From the NCBI RefSeq assembly GCF_030555055.1, contig NZ_JAMOAO010000001.1, forward strand, positions 5,952,001 to 6,016,000: a stretch of DNA of 64,000 bases, read 5' to 3'. The position numbers and the translations under genes are program-made. Source of the DNA: Nocardiopsis sp. YSL2. Its GTDB lineage: Bacteria > Actinomycetota > Actinomycetes > Streptosporangiales > Streptosporangiaceae. The notes below the pieces were generated by a model that had not been told where the DNA came from, made no database searches, and worked only from the letters and a program-made list of their open reading frames with translations. Positions 49,320 through 58,523 of this stretch are shown here, one piece after another; the first letter of the stretch is position 1; every line of letters begins with the position of its first letter.

Positions 49320-52300
49320 GTGCCGGAGTTCCACGAGATCATGAACATCTTCGCCGATGCCGAGGGGTCGGAGGGAGCCCACCCTCCCATGCCGTCGGTG
49401 GACACGATCCTGGACCCGCCCTGGCTCGACCTCGGCCGATACCACTTCTGGCAGGACGACCACTTCATCAAGGGCTTCGACTTCAAGGACGTCGACCGGT
49501 GGTGGCGCTACTACGACGGGGGCACGTCGTACTCGGGGGGCTACTACGGGTCGTACGGGTCCTACGGTGGGTGGGACTACGCGGGCTACAAGATGCAGGA
49601 CCAGCTCTGGACCGGCGACGACTCCCCCGAGGCCAAGTTCCAGAAAGCCCTCAAGAGCCTGACCGACGTGGCGGCGATGGCGTCGGGAGCCAACGCGTCG
49701 ACGACCTACGACCAGTCCACGATCTGGGACGTCTCCGTGAATGCCGCGTCCCTGGACGACTTCCTCCAGGACTACGTCGGCGACAAGGACGCCGGCCTGC
49801 TCAAGGCCTACGCCGGGATCGACGTCCCGGACAGCGCGATGCGCGGATCGGCCGCCGGGGTCTTCGCCGCACGCATCTACGACCTGGCCCAGCGCCTGGC
49901 GGACCTGAGCGTGCAGCTCGACCGGTTCCACAACGGGGTCAACGACCTGCGGGGGCCGCTCCTGTCCCATATCAACGCGTTGGTCACGGCGGTCAACCAG
50001 GCCTGGCAGAGCCCCAACGCCACGATCAAGCAGACGATCGACAACTGGTACTTCAACCTGGCCGCCGGTTCGGAGGAGTGGAACTCCGATCGCGGACAGT
50101 TCTCCATCCTCTACCACGCTGACCCGCCGGTGCGCGGAATCGTCGGCGACTCGATCACCGACAACAACATCAACGCCGAGCTGAAACTGCGTTGGAAGAA
50201 CGCCTACGACCCGGTGTTCACCGCGGCGAGCGACCTGTACACGACCATGTCGAGCCACTACCAGAGCACCGCGACGAGGCTGCTGCCGATCCGCGAACCA
50301 GTGGGGGGTCTGCCCCCGGGCTTCGACCCGCCCGCGGGCCCCGGCGACAACGGGGGACCGACCGGCGGCGACGCGGACAACGACGGCGTCCCCGACTGGC
50401 TGGAGGACCTCTACGAGGACGAGGGCCCCGGCGGTGGAGGCGACGGCGAGGTCCCCGACTGGTTGAAGGACCTCTACGGCGACGACGGCCCAGGAGGCGG
50501 CGGACCCGAGGGCGGCCCCGGCCCCGGACCCGAAGGCGGGACCGACAGCGACGGTGACGGAACCCCCGACTGGATGGAGGAGCCGTTCGGCGGCGGGGAC
50601 GGTCCCGGGGGTGGGAACGAGGAGTACGTACCTCCCCCGCTGAACACCAACTTCGAGACGGGCGGCGGCAACGACAACCTGTTCGGCGACGGCCCACCGG
50701 GTACGGAGGGCTCCGGCCCGCCGCTGAACACCAACTTCGGCGCCGGGGGCGACGGACTCGGGAATCCCTTCGGCGACGGTACGGGCGACGGCCCCGGATT
50801 CGGCCCGCCGAACGGGCAGGGCGCCCCCGTCCCTCCCCCGTCGGATACCGATTTCGGTACCGGCGGCGACGGACAGGGGAACGGGTTCGTACCTCCTCCC
50901 CTGCTGAACGGGCCGGGTGCGGGAACGGGGTCCGACGGCGGCTCCCGTCAGCGACCGTCGGGGCAGGGGACGAACTTCCCGGGGTCCAGCGGCCTGGACC
51001 TCGATCCGGCCACGGGGCTGCCCATCGACCCGGACACGGGTCAGCCCTTCCCCGTCGACCCCGACACCGGACTCCCCTACAACCCCGACACCGGGCTGCC
51101 CATCAACTACGACCCCGACACCGGCCAGGCCCTGCCCATCGACCCCGTCACCGGAGAACCCGTCCCACCCGGCCAGGAGGCCACCCGGCTGGAGACCGAC
51201 CCGGCCACGGGGCTACCGATCGACCCCGAGACGGGTCAGCCCTTCCCCGTCGACCCCGACACCGGACTCCCCTACAACCCCGACACCGGGCTGCCCATCA
51301 ACTACGACCCCGACACCGGCCAGGCCCTGCCCATCGACCCCGTCACCGGAGAACCCGTCCCACCCGGCCAGGAGGCCACCCGGCTGGAATCCGACCCGGC
51401 CACGGGGCTGCCCATCAACCCGGACACGGGTCAGCCCTTCCCCGTCGACCCCGACACCGGACTCCCCTACAACCCCGACACCGGGCTGCCCATCAACTAC
51501 GACCCCGACACCGGCCAGGCCCTGCCCATCGACCCCGTCACCGGAGAACCCGTCCCACCCGGCCAGGAGGCCACCCGGCTGGAATCCGACCCGGCCACGG
51601 GGCTGCCCATCAACCCGGACACGGGTCAGCCCTTCCCCGTCGACCCCGACACCGGACTCCCCTACAGCCCCGACACCGGCCTACCGATCAACTACGACCC
51701 CGACACCGGCCAGGCCCTGCCCATCGACCCCGTCACCGGCCAAGCCCTCACCCCGCAGGACTTCACCGACCTCCCGGGTACCGGCAGCGGTGGCCCGACC
51801 GATCCGGGCCTGTCCACCGACTACCCCTCGGGTGACGGGTCCTCCGTCCCGCTCAACCCGATCACGGGGGAGCCCTATCCCGTCGAACCGGACCTCGGCC
51901 TGAACTTCCCGATCGACCCCGTCACGGGTGAACCGATCACCGGGGGGTTCGACGGCGGTCCGGGCACCGACGGGCCCGCCTACGAGATCCCGCCGTTGCA
52001 GAGTCCCGATCCCGTCGGTCTCAACTACGGCGGCTCCGGCCCGGACGGCGGCCTCGGGACGAACGGCCCGGGAGGCGGGGACCCCCGGACGACCGACCGC
52101 TCCTCACTCTTCGATGCCCCGGCGGGCGGTCCCCAGGCGCAGGCGGGGGCAGGGCCCGGCGGTACCGCGGGCCTGGGCCCCGTCGGGTCAGCGGGCACAG
52201 GACCGGCCGTGACCGGCGGCGGACCCGCGGGCGCGGCCGGATCCGCCGCCCAGACCGGCATGCCGCCGATGATGCCGCCGATGATGGGCGGCGGCATGGG

Positions 52301-52616
52301 AGGGGCGGGCGGCCAGGGCGGCGACCGGGAACGCCAGCGCTCGACGTGGCTCTCCGAGGACGAACGCGTCTGGGGGACGACCGGCAACGACAAGCAGTCA
52401 GTACTCGGACGGCCCGTGCCAGGCGGGCCGAAGAAGGGAGCCGTGCGCCATGACCTCATGGATGCCGGAGGAGACGGAACAGGAGTTGGCACGTCTTCAC
52501 AGGACGCTGGCGGAGGTCGATCGCGCAAGCGAAAGCCTGGAGTCGGCAACCGAGGAGGCCGTGGCAAAGAACAGGCTGGTGGGAGCGAAGGTGAACGGGA
52601 AGGGGGAACTCGTTGA
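49320..52616 (+). CDS. Very long ESX-locus protein with helical N-terminus, Ca-type motifs and 65-residue repeats
   Basis: This is a 1,098-residue protein starting at a GTG with GAGGAGG in front. Residues 1-320 are folded: an aromatic-rich start (Trp/Tyr/Gly), then a long helical part (AARIYDLAQRLADLSVQLDRF) like PPE/WXG100-related proteins. Residues about 335-430 contain DADNDGVPDWLE and DSDGDGTPDWME, thrombospondin-type-3-like calcium loops. Residues about 560-810 are 65-residue DPxTG repeats. Near the end PPMMPPMMGGGMGG leads to STWLSEDERVWG, a tail I associate with actinobacterial ESX proteins. The last 80 or so residues are basic and overlap the next gene for 167 bases in another frame, so the frame may once have ended earlier. 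Confidence 0.78.
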   Translation: MPEFHEIMNIFADAEGSEGAHPPMPSVDTILDPPWLDLGRYHFWQDDHFIKGFDFKDVDRWWRYYDGGTSYSGGYYGSYGSYGGWDYAGYKMQDQLWTGDDSPEAKFQKALKSLTDVAAMASGANASTTYDQSTIWDVSVNAASLDDFLQDYVGDKDAGLLKAYAGIDVPDSAMRGSAAGVFAARIYDLAQRLADLSVQLDRFHNGVNDLRGPLLSHINALVTAVNQAWQSPNATIKQTIDNWYFNLAAGSEEWNSDRGQFSILYHADPPVRGIVGDSITDNNINAELKLRWKNAYDPVFTAASDLYTTMSSHYQSTATRLLPIREPVGGLPPGFDPPAGPGDNGGPTGGDADNDGVPDWLEDLYEDEGPGGGGDGEVPDWLKDLYGDDGPGGGGPEGGPGPGPEGGTDSDGDGTPDWMEEPFGGGDGPGGGNEEYVPPPLNTNFETGGGNDNLFGDGPPGTEGSGPPLNTNFGAGGDGLGNPFGDGTGDGPGFGPPNGQGAPVPPPSDTDFGTGGDGQGNGFVPPPLLNGPGAGTGSDGGSRQRPSGQGTNFPGSSGLDLDPATGLPIDPDTGQPFPVDPDTGLPYNPDTGLPINYDPDTGQALPIDPVTGEPVPPGQEATRLETDPATGLPIDPETGQPFPVDPDTGLPYNPDTGLPINYDPDTGQALPIDPVTGEPVPPGQEATRLESDPATGLPINPDTGQPFPVDPDTGLPYNPDTGLPINYDPDTGQALPIDPVTGEPVPPGQEATRLESDPATGLPINPDTGQPFPVDPDTGLPYSPDTGLPINYDPDTGQALPIDPVTGQALTPQDFTDLPGTGSGGPTDPGLSTDYPSGDGSSVPLNPITGEPYPVEPDLGLNFPIDPVTGEPITGGFDGGPGTDGPAYEIPPLQSPDPVGLNYGGSGPDGGLGTNGPGGGDPRTTDRSSLFDAPAGGPQAQAGAGPGGTAGLGPVGSAGTGPAVTGGGPAGAAGSAAQTGMPPMMPPMMGGGMGGAGGQGGDRERQRSTWLSEDERVWGTTGNDKQSVLGRPVPGGPKKGAVRHDLMDAGGDGTGVGTSSQDAGGGRSRKRKPGVGNRGGRGKEQAGGSEGEREGGTR
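51003..51740 (+). repeat. 195-bp tandem repeat (3.8 copies) inside the ESX-locus protein gene
   Basis: Units start at 51003, 51198, 51393 and 51588, exactly 195 bases (65 codons) apart; the last is partial. Copies are nearly identical in DNA, differing by a few bases such as GAC/AAC, which indicates recent expansion. Each unit contains five or six DP(D/A/V/E)TG(L/Q/E)P motifs. Confidence 0.95.
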
Positions 52617-52839
52617 GCTGAAGTTCTACAACCAGAACTACCGGGAGATGGCCCCCGCCGAACTCGCGGACGCGGTTCTGGACGTGATCACGCGCGCCCG
52701 GAAGAAGATGTCCGACCGCGTCGCCGAGCTGTACAAGCCCTTCATGCCGGAGGGTCTGGACGCGAACGAGGCGATGAACGGCCGGTTCGACACCCGCGCC
52801 ATGTTCGAGCGCATGGGCGTGCCCCTCCCCCCGGAATGA
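52450..52839 (+). CDS. YbaB/EbfC-family protein
   Basis: This is a 129-residue protein. It begins inside the upstream gene in a different frame; AGAAGGGAG lies before the ATG at 52450. A later ATG (MPEETEQ) is a possible alternative. A helix of about 40 residues (ELARLHRTLAEVDRASESLESATEE) is followed by strands NRLVGAKVNGKGELVELKF and a second helix, the YbaB/EbfC fold. In ESX loci of actinobacteria such proteins are common and may act as chaperones or nucleoid binders. The C-terminal 25 residues are extra to the fold. Confidence 0.8.
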   Translation: MTSWMPEETEQELARLHRTLAEVDRASESLESATEEAVAKNRLVGAKVNGKGELVELKFYNQNYREMAPAELADAVLDVITRARKKMSDRVAELYKPFMPEGLDANEAMNGRFDTRAMFERMGVPLPPE

Positions 52840-52887
52840 CCGGACCGATCCCTCCCCCACCCCTTCGGTTGAAAGGCGCCAGCACCC

Positions 52888-53259
52888 GTGCCGAACGACA
52901 ACGACCATCTTTCCGCCTCACCCGAGGGTGTGGCCCACAGAAGCGCCAACGTCCACGAGGCCGCCGAGTTCACCAGCAGGCTCAAACAGGACTTCGTGGC
53001 GGCGAGGGAACCCCTGGGCACGCCCTGGGGCGACAAGACCCTCAAGGGCGACGACTTCGCGAAGGACTACGACAAGGTCTTCGTCCCCATGGAGCAGAAC
53101 TTCGCCCTCTATCTGGACGCTCTGGTCAAGGCGACCCGGGACACCGCCGACAACCTCCTCGCAACGGCAAGGAACCTCGGCGGGACCGAGGACGTGAACG
53201 AGGAGATCGCCACCGTGGGCGACCCGGACTCCCAGAGCGGCCCGCAGGGGCGCAGATGA
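52888..53259 (+). CDS. WXG100-like small protein of the ESX locus
   Basis: This is a 123-residue soluble protein starting at a GTG. The N-terminal helix (ANVHEAAEFTSRLKQDFVAA) leads to a loop with PWGDKTLKGDDF, then a long helix (YDKVFVPMEQNFALYLDALVKATRDTADNLLATARNL). This helix, WG-containing loop and helix layout is that of WXG100-like proteins, although the WxG is not canonical. It is 48 bases after the YbaB-like gene, in the same direction. It is probably a secreted partner or chaperone for one of the large neighbours. Confidence 0.7.
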   Translation: MPNDNDHLSASPEGVAHRSANVHEAAEFTSRLKQDFVAAREPLGTPWGDKTLKGDDFAKDYDKVFVPMEQNFALYLDALVKATRDTADNLLATARNLGGTEDVNEEIATVGDPDSQSGPQGRR

Positions 53260-53308
53260 GACCCCGCATCGCCGCCGCGCCGGTGCGGCCACGCCGAAAG
53301 GATCCCCG

Positions 53309-55021
53309 ATGAGCGACGCTGCCCAGGGACGCGACGGGACCGCCGTGCCCGGCCCCGTGTCGGCCGCCGACTTCCAGGCGGCCCTGTCCGGCACGGCAGG
53401 AACCGGTGCCCCTGACGCGGCCCCTGCCGCGGCGCGGCCCGGCGCTCAGGCCGCTTCCCCGGCCGCATCCGCTGTGCCCGATGCCCTCCCGGAGCCGCCG
53501 GACCGTCCTCCGCACCGGGCCGCGCTGCACTCCCTGGTCACCGAGGGGACGACCGCGGAGGCCGCCGCGGCCGAACCCGCGCTGGACCGGCCGGGCAAGC
53601 CCGCCCTGGCCGGTGCGGCCATCGCCGGGCTTCTGCTCGTGGTCGCCCCCTTCGCCTTCGTGGCCGGGACCCAGGAACTGACCCTGCAGTCCGTCCCGAT
53701 CTCGGCCGGGGGGCTGACCGGCCAGAACGCGGCCGATGGCGCGGTCTCCGGCACGGCTGAGGCGTCGGCGGACGGCTCCGCGGCCGAAAGCGCGGGTGCG
53801 GGCTCGTCCGGGTCGGGCACCACCGACGCGGGCGCGGGCCCCGGCACCGGGACGACCGGTGGCCAGGGCGGTGAGGAGACGGGCTACATACCCGAGGCAC
53901 TCCCCCGCGAGGCCGACGCCGCCGCGCCGCCCGCGGCCGACGACGGCCGGGCCGACACCGGGGCCGGCACCGACACGTCCGAAGCCCACGGCGACTCGGC
54001 CGGACCGGACCGTTCCGGCCGACCCGAGGAGACCGGAGCCGGTGCGGGAGCGGACGCGGGGCGCGACGCGGGAGGCCGGACCGACGCGGACGCCGGCGGC
54101 GAAGGCCCGACCGACGCGGATTCGGGTGCGGACGCGGGCACTGGTGCCGAGACGGACACGGGGACGGACACCGACGCGGAGGCGGGCACAGGGACCGGCG
54201 CGGACGCGGAGACGGACGCGGCCACCGCGGAGGATCCCGGCACCGTCCCGGAGGCCGGGAACGGATCCGGTACCGGATCGGACGGACAGGCGGACCAGCC
54301 CCCTCCTACGGAACAGGGCACCGCAACGGGCGACCGGCAGAGCGGGCAGGACGGCCCACCGTCCGGGGAGTCCCCCGGCGGCCCCACCGGTCAGGAGGGC
54401 ACGGTCTCCGAGGGCGCCGGCCCCGGCGCCGGGGCCGACACGGGCGGCGGTTCCATCCTGGAGGACGCCACCGCCGCCGCGGGCGGAACCGCCCGCGCGC
54501 CGTTCTCCGCGCTCGCCGGCCCCGGCTGCCTGGCGTCCACCGGAGCCTCCTACGACCGCGTCAACCGCTGGGACAGCGCCCAGGGGACCGCGAGCTGGGC
54601 CACCCGCCTTGGCGGCTACGCCCTGGAGGGGTGCGACGGCGGCTACGAGGCGATCCCGGTCTCCGGTAGCCCTGACCACGGCGACGGGCAGTACGCGTTC
54701 TGGTCGTTCTCGCCCGGCTACCCGGACGCGCGCTGCGAGATCTACGTCCACGTGCCCGACGACGAGAGCCCGCTCTGGGTCACCGGGACCGAGGCCGTCT
54801 ACCAGATCTTCTCCGGTTCCAGCCCCGAGGGCGACGCGATCGCCGTGTTCGGGGTGACCCAGGCGGACGTGCGCGGCGCCTGGGTCCAGGTCACCGGTTT
54901 CACCTCGCCGACGGAGGAGTTCACCGTCCAGCTCACCAACGTCGGCACGGACCCGCTCGCCGACCAGGACCACACCAGTGCCCACGTCGCCGCCTCGGCC
55001 GTGCGCACGACCTGCTCCTGA
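53309..55021 (+). CDS. Membrane-anchored surface protein with golvesin-like C-terminal domain
   Basis: This is a 570-residue protein. An N-terminal Ala/Pro-rich cytoplasmic tail of about 95 residues is followed by one membrane helix (about residues 97-118, LAGAAIAGLLLVVAPFAFVAG). Next comes a very long low-complexity stretch of Gly/Ala/Asp/Thr (ADTGAGTD-type), about 280 residues that would span the cell wall. The C-terminal domain of about 160 residues has four Cys, aromatic residues and a beta-rich pattern (YDRVNRWDSAQGTASW, YAFWSFSPGYPDARCEIYVHVP) that recalls golvesin-like adhesive domains. That domain name is tentative. It is followed by a hairpin and then the EccA-like gene. Confidence 0.68.
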   Translation: MSDAAQGRDGTAVPGPVSAADFQAALSGTAGTGAPDAAPAAARPGAQAASPAASAVPDALPEPPDRPPHRAALHSLVTEGTTAEAAAAEPALDRPGKPALAGAAIAGLLLVVAPFAFVAGTQELTLQSVPISAGGLTGQNAADGAVSGTAEASADGSAAESAGAGSSGSGTTDAGAGPGTGTTGGQGGEETGYIPEALPREADAAAPPAADDGRADTGAGTDTSEAHGDSAGPDRSGRPEETGAGAGADAGRDAGGRTDADAGGEGPTDADSGADAGTGAETDTGTDTDAEAGTGTGADAETDAATAEDPGTVPEAGNGSGTGSDGQADQPPPTEQGTATGDRQSGQDGPPSGESPGGPTGQEGTVSEGAGPGAGADTGGGSILEDATAAAGGTARAPFSALAGPGCLASTGASYDRVNRWDSAQGTASWATRLGGYALEGCDGGYEAIPVSGSPDHGDGQYAFWSFSPGYPDARCEIYVHVPDDESPLWVTGTEAVYQIFSGSSPEGDAIAVFGVTQADVRGAWVQVTGFTSPTEEFTVQLTNVGTDPLADQDHTSAHVAASAVRTTCS

Positions 55022-55034
55022 CCGCACCGACACC

Positions 55035-55062
55035 GGGTCGGGCCGCCGCCGCGGTCCGACCC
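55035..55062 (+). terminator. Hairpin after the surface-protein gene
   Basis: A stem of about 12 pairs (from GGGTCGG at 55035 to CCGACCC at 55062, one G-T pair) with a 4-base loop lies 14 bases after the stop. It may terminate or attenuate before the EccA-like gene. Confidence 0.5.
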
Positions 55063-55114
55063 GCCCCACCAGGCCGCCACCCGGGGGCCGGTATCCGAGA
55101 AGAGGAAGTCACCG

Positions 55115-58100
55115 ATGGCCAGGCAACTGCTCACCGTCGCACCGGAGGGACCGGACGCGCACAGGACGATCACCGACGCGGTCAAGGCGGCCCGGGGCGG
55201 AGCCCTCATCAGCATCGCGCCGGGGCGGTACGCGGAGAGCCTCATCCTGCTCAAGGTGGTCACCCTGGTGGCCCGCGACGGCCGCGGCAGCGTGGAGATC
55301 AGCTCGGACGCCAAGAGCGCGGTCGTCTCCGGTGCTGAGGCGGTGAAGCTCTCCGGCCTCATCCTGCGGGGCAGGGACAAGGACCACCCCGCCGTCGACA
55401 TCCCGGCCGGACAGGTGGAGATGGCCGACTGCGAGGTCGACGGCAACGCCTGGACGGCGGTGTCGGTGCGCAACACCGGCGCGCTCGCGATGCGCGGGAG
55501 CCGGGTGACGTGCACTGCGGGGGCGGGCGTGGTGGTCACCTCCCCCGAGTCGAGCGTGATCGAGGACTGCGTGGTCGAGGACGTGGGCACGAGCGCGCTG
55601 GTCATCGGCGAACGGGGCCGCCCGACCGTCCGCTCCTGTGTGCTGCGGGGCACCGGCGGCAACGGGGTCTTCGCCAGCGGCCAGGCGGCCGGGGTGGTCG
55701 AGGGCTGCGAGGTCACTGACACCGCCAAGCCCGCGATCGCCCTGGAGGAGGACGCGGCCACGAGTGTGCGGGGCACCCGGGTGCACCGGACCGGAGGTGA
55801 CGGGCTGACCGTCTCCAGCCGTGCCCGACCCGTGGTCGAGGACTGCGTCATCGAGGACGTGGGCGGGCGGGGCGTGGCCGTGCAGAGCGGCTCCGACCCG
55901 CAGTTGTCCCGCGTCACGGTGGCCCGTTCGGCTGGGGCGGGCATCGACCTGTCCGGCCGGGCGCGGGGCCGGTTCGCCGAGTGCGAGGTCACCGACGCCG
56001 GGGGCGAGTCGGTGCGGGCCGTCGAGCGGGCGGCCACCACGTTCGTCGGCCTCACCGTGCGGGGCGGCGGCGGGGTGCGGCTCGGCGACGGGAGCACGGT
56101 CGAGTTCGACCGGGGACTGCTCACGGGCAGCACGGGGCCCGGGGTGGTCATCGAGGACTGCGCGCCCTTCCTGCGCGGAGTCGCCGTCACCGACACCCGC
56201 GGCCAGGGCGTGGAGTTCCTGGGCGAGGGCCACGGGCGCCTCGACGACGTGACCCTGGAGCGGACCGGCAAGGCCGCGGTCTCGGTCACGGGGAGCTCGC
56301 GCCCGCTGCTGAGCGGGCTGCAGATCAGCGAGAGCCGCGACACCGGTCTCACCGTGGGCACGGGCGCCCGGGCCGAGCTGCGCGACTGCGACGTCTCGGC
56401 GTGCACGGGCGACGGGATCTCGGTGCAGAACGGGGGCGCGCTGTCGGTGCTGCGCTCCCGGGTCTACGACGGCCGGCGCAACGGCGTGCTCGTCGCCTCG
56501 GGAGCGACCGCGGTGCTGCGCCGGTGCGAGGTCTTCGGCAACAAGGGCGACGGCGTTCTGGTGCACTCCCGCGAGGACGTCCTGCTCGAGGACTGCTCGG
56601 TGCGCGACAACACACGCTCGGGCCTGCGTCAGACCGTGCCGAGCGAGCGGGTCCGGGCCCAGGAGCTGCTGAGCCACGGCAACGGCGCTCCCGACGCCTT
56701 CGGAGAGCAGGCGGGGGCGGCCCTGCCCGCTCCGGAGTCGCGGGCCGCCGCGGACCCGGAGGCCGAGGAGGCCGTGGAATCCGGCGGTCCGCTGGCCGAA
56801 CTGGACGCGCTCGTGGGTCTGGGCAACGTCAAACACGAGGTCAAGACGCTCATCAAGCGCAACCAGATGGCCAAGCGGCGGGCCGAGATGGGCCTGCCCA
56901 CACCGCCGATGAGCCGCCACCTGGTCTTCGGCGGCGCGCCCGGCACGGGCAAGACCACTGTGGCGCGGCTGTACGGACAGATCCTGGCCGAACTCGACGT
57001 GCTGCGGTACGGGCACGTGGTCGAGGTGGCCCGTGCCGACCTGGTGTCGCAGTACGTCGGCGGCACGGCCATCAAGACCACCGAGGTGTTCGAGCGGGCC
57101 AAGGGCGGCGTGCTGTTCGTCGACGAGGCCTACACCCTCTCCGGCGGCAAGGAGGGCGGCGGAAGCGGCCCCGACTTCGGCCGGGAGGCCATCGACACGC
57201 TGGTCAAGCTGATGGAGGACCACCGCGACGAGGTCGTGGTCATCGTCGCCGGCTACACCGCCGACATGGAGGGCTTCCTGTCGGCCAACCCGGGTCTGGC
57301 CTCCCGGTTCAGCAAGACGATCGAGTTCGAGAACTACGCGGTGGACGAGCTCGTGGAGATCGTGCGCCGGATGTGCGAGGCGCACAGCTACCTGATGGAC
57401 GAGTCCACGACGGGGGTGCTGCGGGCCCACTTCGACCAGGTACCCAAGGGTCCGGCCTTCGGCAACGGCCGCGAGGCGCGCAGGGTCTTCGAGACGATGA
57501 TCGACCGGCAGGCCTACCGGCTGGGCGGGGACGCCCCGGACGACCCGGCCGAGATGGCGCGGCTGCTGCCGGTCGACCTCGGTCCGGAGATCGAGGCGGC
57601 GGCGGAGCCCTCCACCTCGGCCGACGACGTGGCGGCGCTGCGCGCGGAGCTGGACGCGATGATCGGCCTGAGCGAGGTCAAGGACACGGTGAACGACCTG
57701 GCCAACCTGCTGGTGATGTCCGAGCAGCGCCGGAGCATGGGTCTGCCCGTGGCCCCGATGAGCCACCACCTGGTGTTCGCGGGTCCTCCCGGCACGGGTA
57801 AGACGACCGTGGCGCGGCTGTACGGGCGGCTCCTGCACACGCTGGGCGTGCTGCCCGGCGGACAGGTCGTGGAGACGGCCCGCTCCGACCTCGTGGGGCG
57901 CTACGTCGGCCACACCGCGCAGATGACGGCGGAGGTGTTCGAGCGGGCCAAGGGCGGCGTGCTGTTCGTCGACGAGGCCTACGCCCTCTCGCCCCGGGGC
58001 GCCGGCGGGTCGGACTTCGGCCAGGAGGCGATCGACACGCTGGTCAAGCTGATGGAGGACCACCGCGAGGAGGTCGTGGTCATCGTCGCCGGCTACACGC

Positions 58101-58435
58101 GGGAGATGCAGCGCTTCCTGGACTCCAACCCGGGCCTGGCCTCCCGGTTCAACCACCGGGTGGAGTTCCCCGACTACTCCGACGCCGAACTGGTCACGAT
58201 CGTGGAGCGAATGGCGGCGGACTCGGGCTACGCGTGCGGGCGGGACACGCTCACCGCGCTCGCCGAGCACTTCGCGGGGGTGACGCGCGACGCGAACTTC
58301 GGCAACGCCCGCTACGCGCGCCAGGTGCTGGAGCGGATGATCACGCGCCAGGCCGGCCGGCTGGTGGGTGCCGGGGCGGGGGCCACGCGCGAGGACTTCA
58401 CGGCGCTCCGGCCGGAGGACGTCCCGGCCCTGTGA
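55115..58435 (+). CDS. eccA: Beta-helix protein fused to two EccA/CbxX-type AAA+ domains
   Basis: This is a 1,106-residue protein. Residues 1 to about 520 are a right-handed parallel beta-helix (pectate-lyase/NosD-like) with about 20 short coils of the pattern V-x-D-C-x-V. Two AAA+ domains of the CbxX/CfqX family follow: Walker [10 protein letters not shown] from residue 606 with Walker [11 protein letters not shown], and GPPGTGKT at about 890 with [10 protein letters not shown]. Arg-finger regions (NPGLASRF) are present in both, so both look active. Mycobacterial EccA has TPR repeats and one such ATPase, so the beta-helix and doubling are unusual. It probably acts in the cytosol on ESX substrates. 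The ATG has AGAGGAAG in front. Confidence 0.92.
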   Translation: MARQLLTVAPEGPDAHRTITDAVKAARGGALISIAPGRYAESLILLKVVTLVARDGRGSVEISSDAKSAVVSGAEAVKLSGLILRGRDKDHPAVDIPAGQVEMADCEVDGNAWTAVSVRNTGALAMRGSRVTCTAGAGVVVTSPESSVIEDCVVEDVGTSALVIGERGRPTVRSCVLRGTGGNGVFASGQAAGVVEGCEVTDTAKPAIALEEDAATSVRGTRVHRTGGDGLTVSSRARPVVEDCVIEDVGGRGVAVQSGSDPQLSRVTVARSAGAGIDLSGRARGRFAECEVTDAGGESVRAVERAATTFVGLTVRGGGGVRLGDGSTVEFDRGLLTGSTGPGVVIEDCAPFLRGVAVTDTRGQGVEFLGEGHGRLDDVTLERTGKAAVSVTGSSRPLLSGLQISESRDTGLTVGTGARAELRDCDVSACTGDGISVQNGGALSVLRSRVYDGRRNGVLVASGATAVLRRCEVFGNKGDGVLVHSREDVLLEDCSVRDNTRSGLRQTVPSERVRAQELLSHGNGAPDAFGEQAGAALPAPESRAAADPEAEEAVESGGPLAELDALVGLGNVKHEVKTLIKRNQMAKRRAEMGLPTPPMSRHLVFGGAPGTGKTTVARLYGQILAELDVLRYGHVVEVARADLVSQYVGGTAIKTTEVFERAKGGVLFVDEAYTLSGGKEGGGSGPDFGREAIDTLVKLMEDHRDEVVVIVAGYTADMEGFLSANPGLASRFSKTIEFENYAVDELVEIVRRMCEAHSYLMDESTTGVLRAHFDQVPKGPAFGNGREARRVFETMIDRQAYRLGGDAPDDPAEMARLLPVDLGPEIEAAAEPSTSADDVAALRAELDAMIGLSEVKDTVNDLANLLVMSEQRRSMGLPVAPMSHHLVFAGPPGTGKTTVARLYGRLLHTLGVLPGGQVVETARSDLVGRYVGHTAQMTAEVFERAKGGVLFVDEAYALSPRGAGGSDFGQEAIDTLVKLMEDHREEVVVIVAGYTREMQRFLDSNPGLASRFNHRVEFPDYSDAELVTIVERMAADSGYACGRDTLTALAEHFAGVTRDANFGNARYARQVLERMITRQAGRLVGAGAGATREDFTALRPEDVPAL

Positions 58436-58460
58436 CCGGCCCGGGCAGGGGGAGCACCGG

Positions 58461-58497
58461 GGCGGCCGTGCCCGGACGGGCACCGGGTACGGCCGCC
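58461..58497. terminator. Bidirectional terminator between the EccA-like and LysR genes
   Basis: GGCGGCCGT (58461-58469) pairs with ACGGCCGCC (58489-58497). Alternatively, an inner hairpin GTGCCC-GGAC-GGGCAC forms at 58468-58483. It lies between two convergent genes. Confidence 0.65.
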
Positions 58498-58523
58498 GCC
58501 CGCGACGACCGGCCGGGCGTGGG

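Noticed and set aside
46278-50258. 1,326-codon minus-strand frame opposite the ESX substrate genes
   Set aside because: Low-complexity Val/Gly/Arg product; plus-strand genes have ribosome binding sites, repeats and family tails.
51003-51740. CRISPR-like array
   Set aside because: The 195-base units are contiguous, in-frame coding repeats without spacers, and no cas genes are present.
53126-55069. 647-codon minus-strand frame opposite the surface-protein gene
   Set aside because: It mirrors the repetitive GC-rich linker of the real gene and has no recognisable domain.
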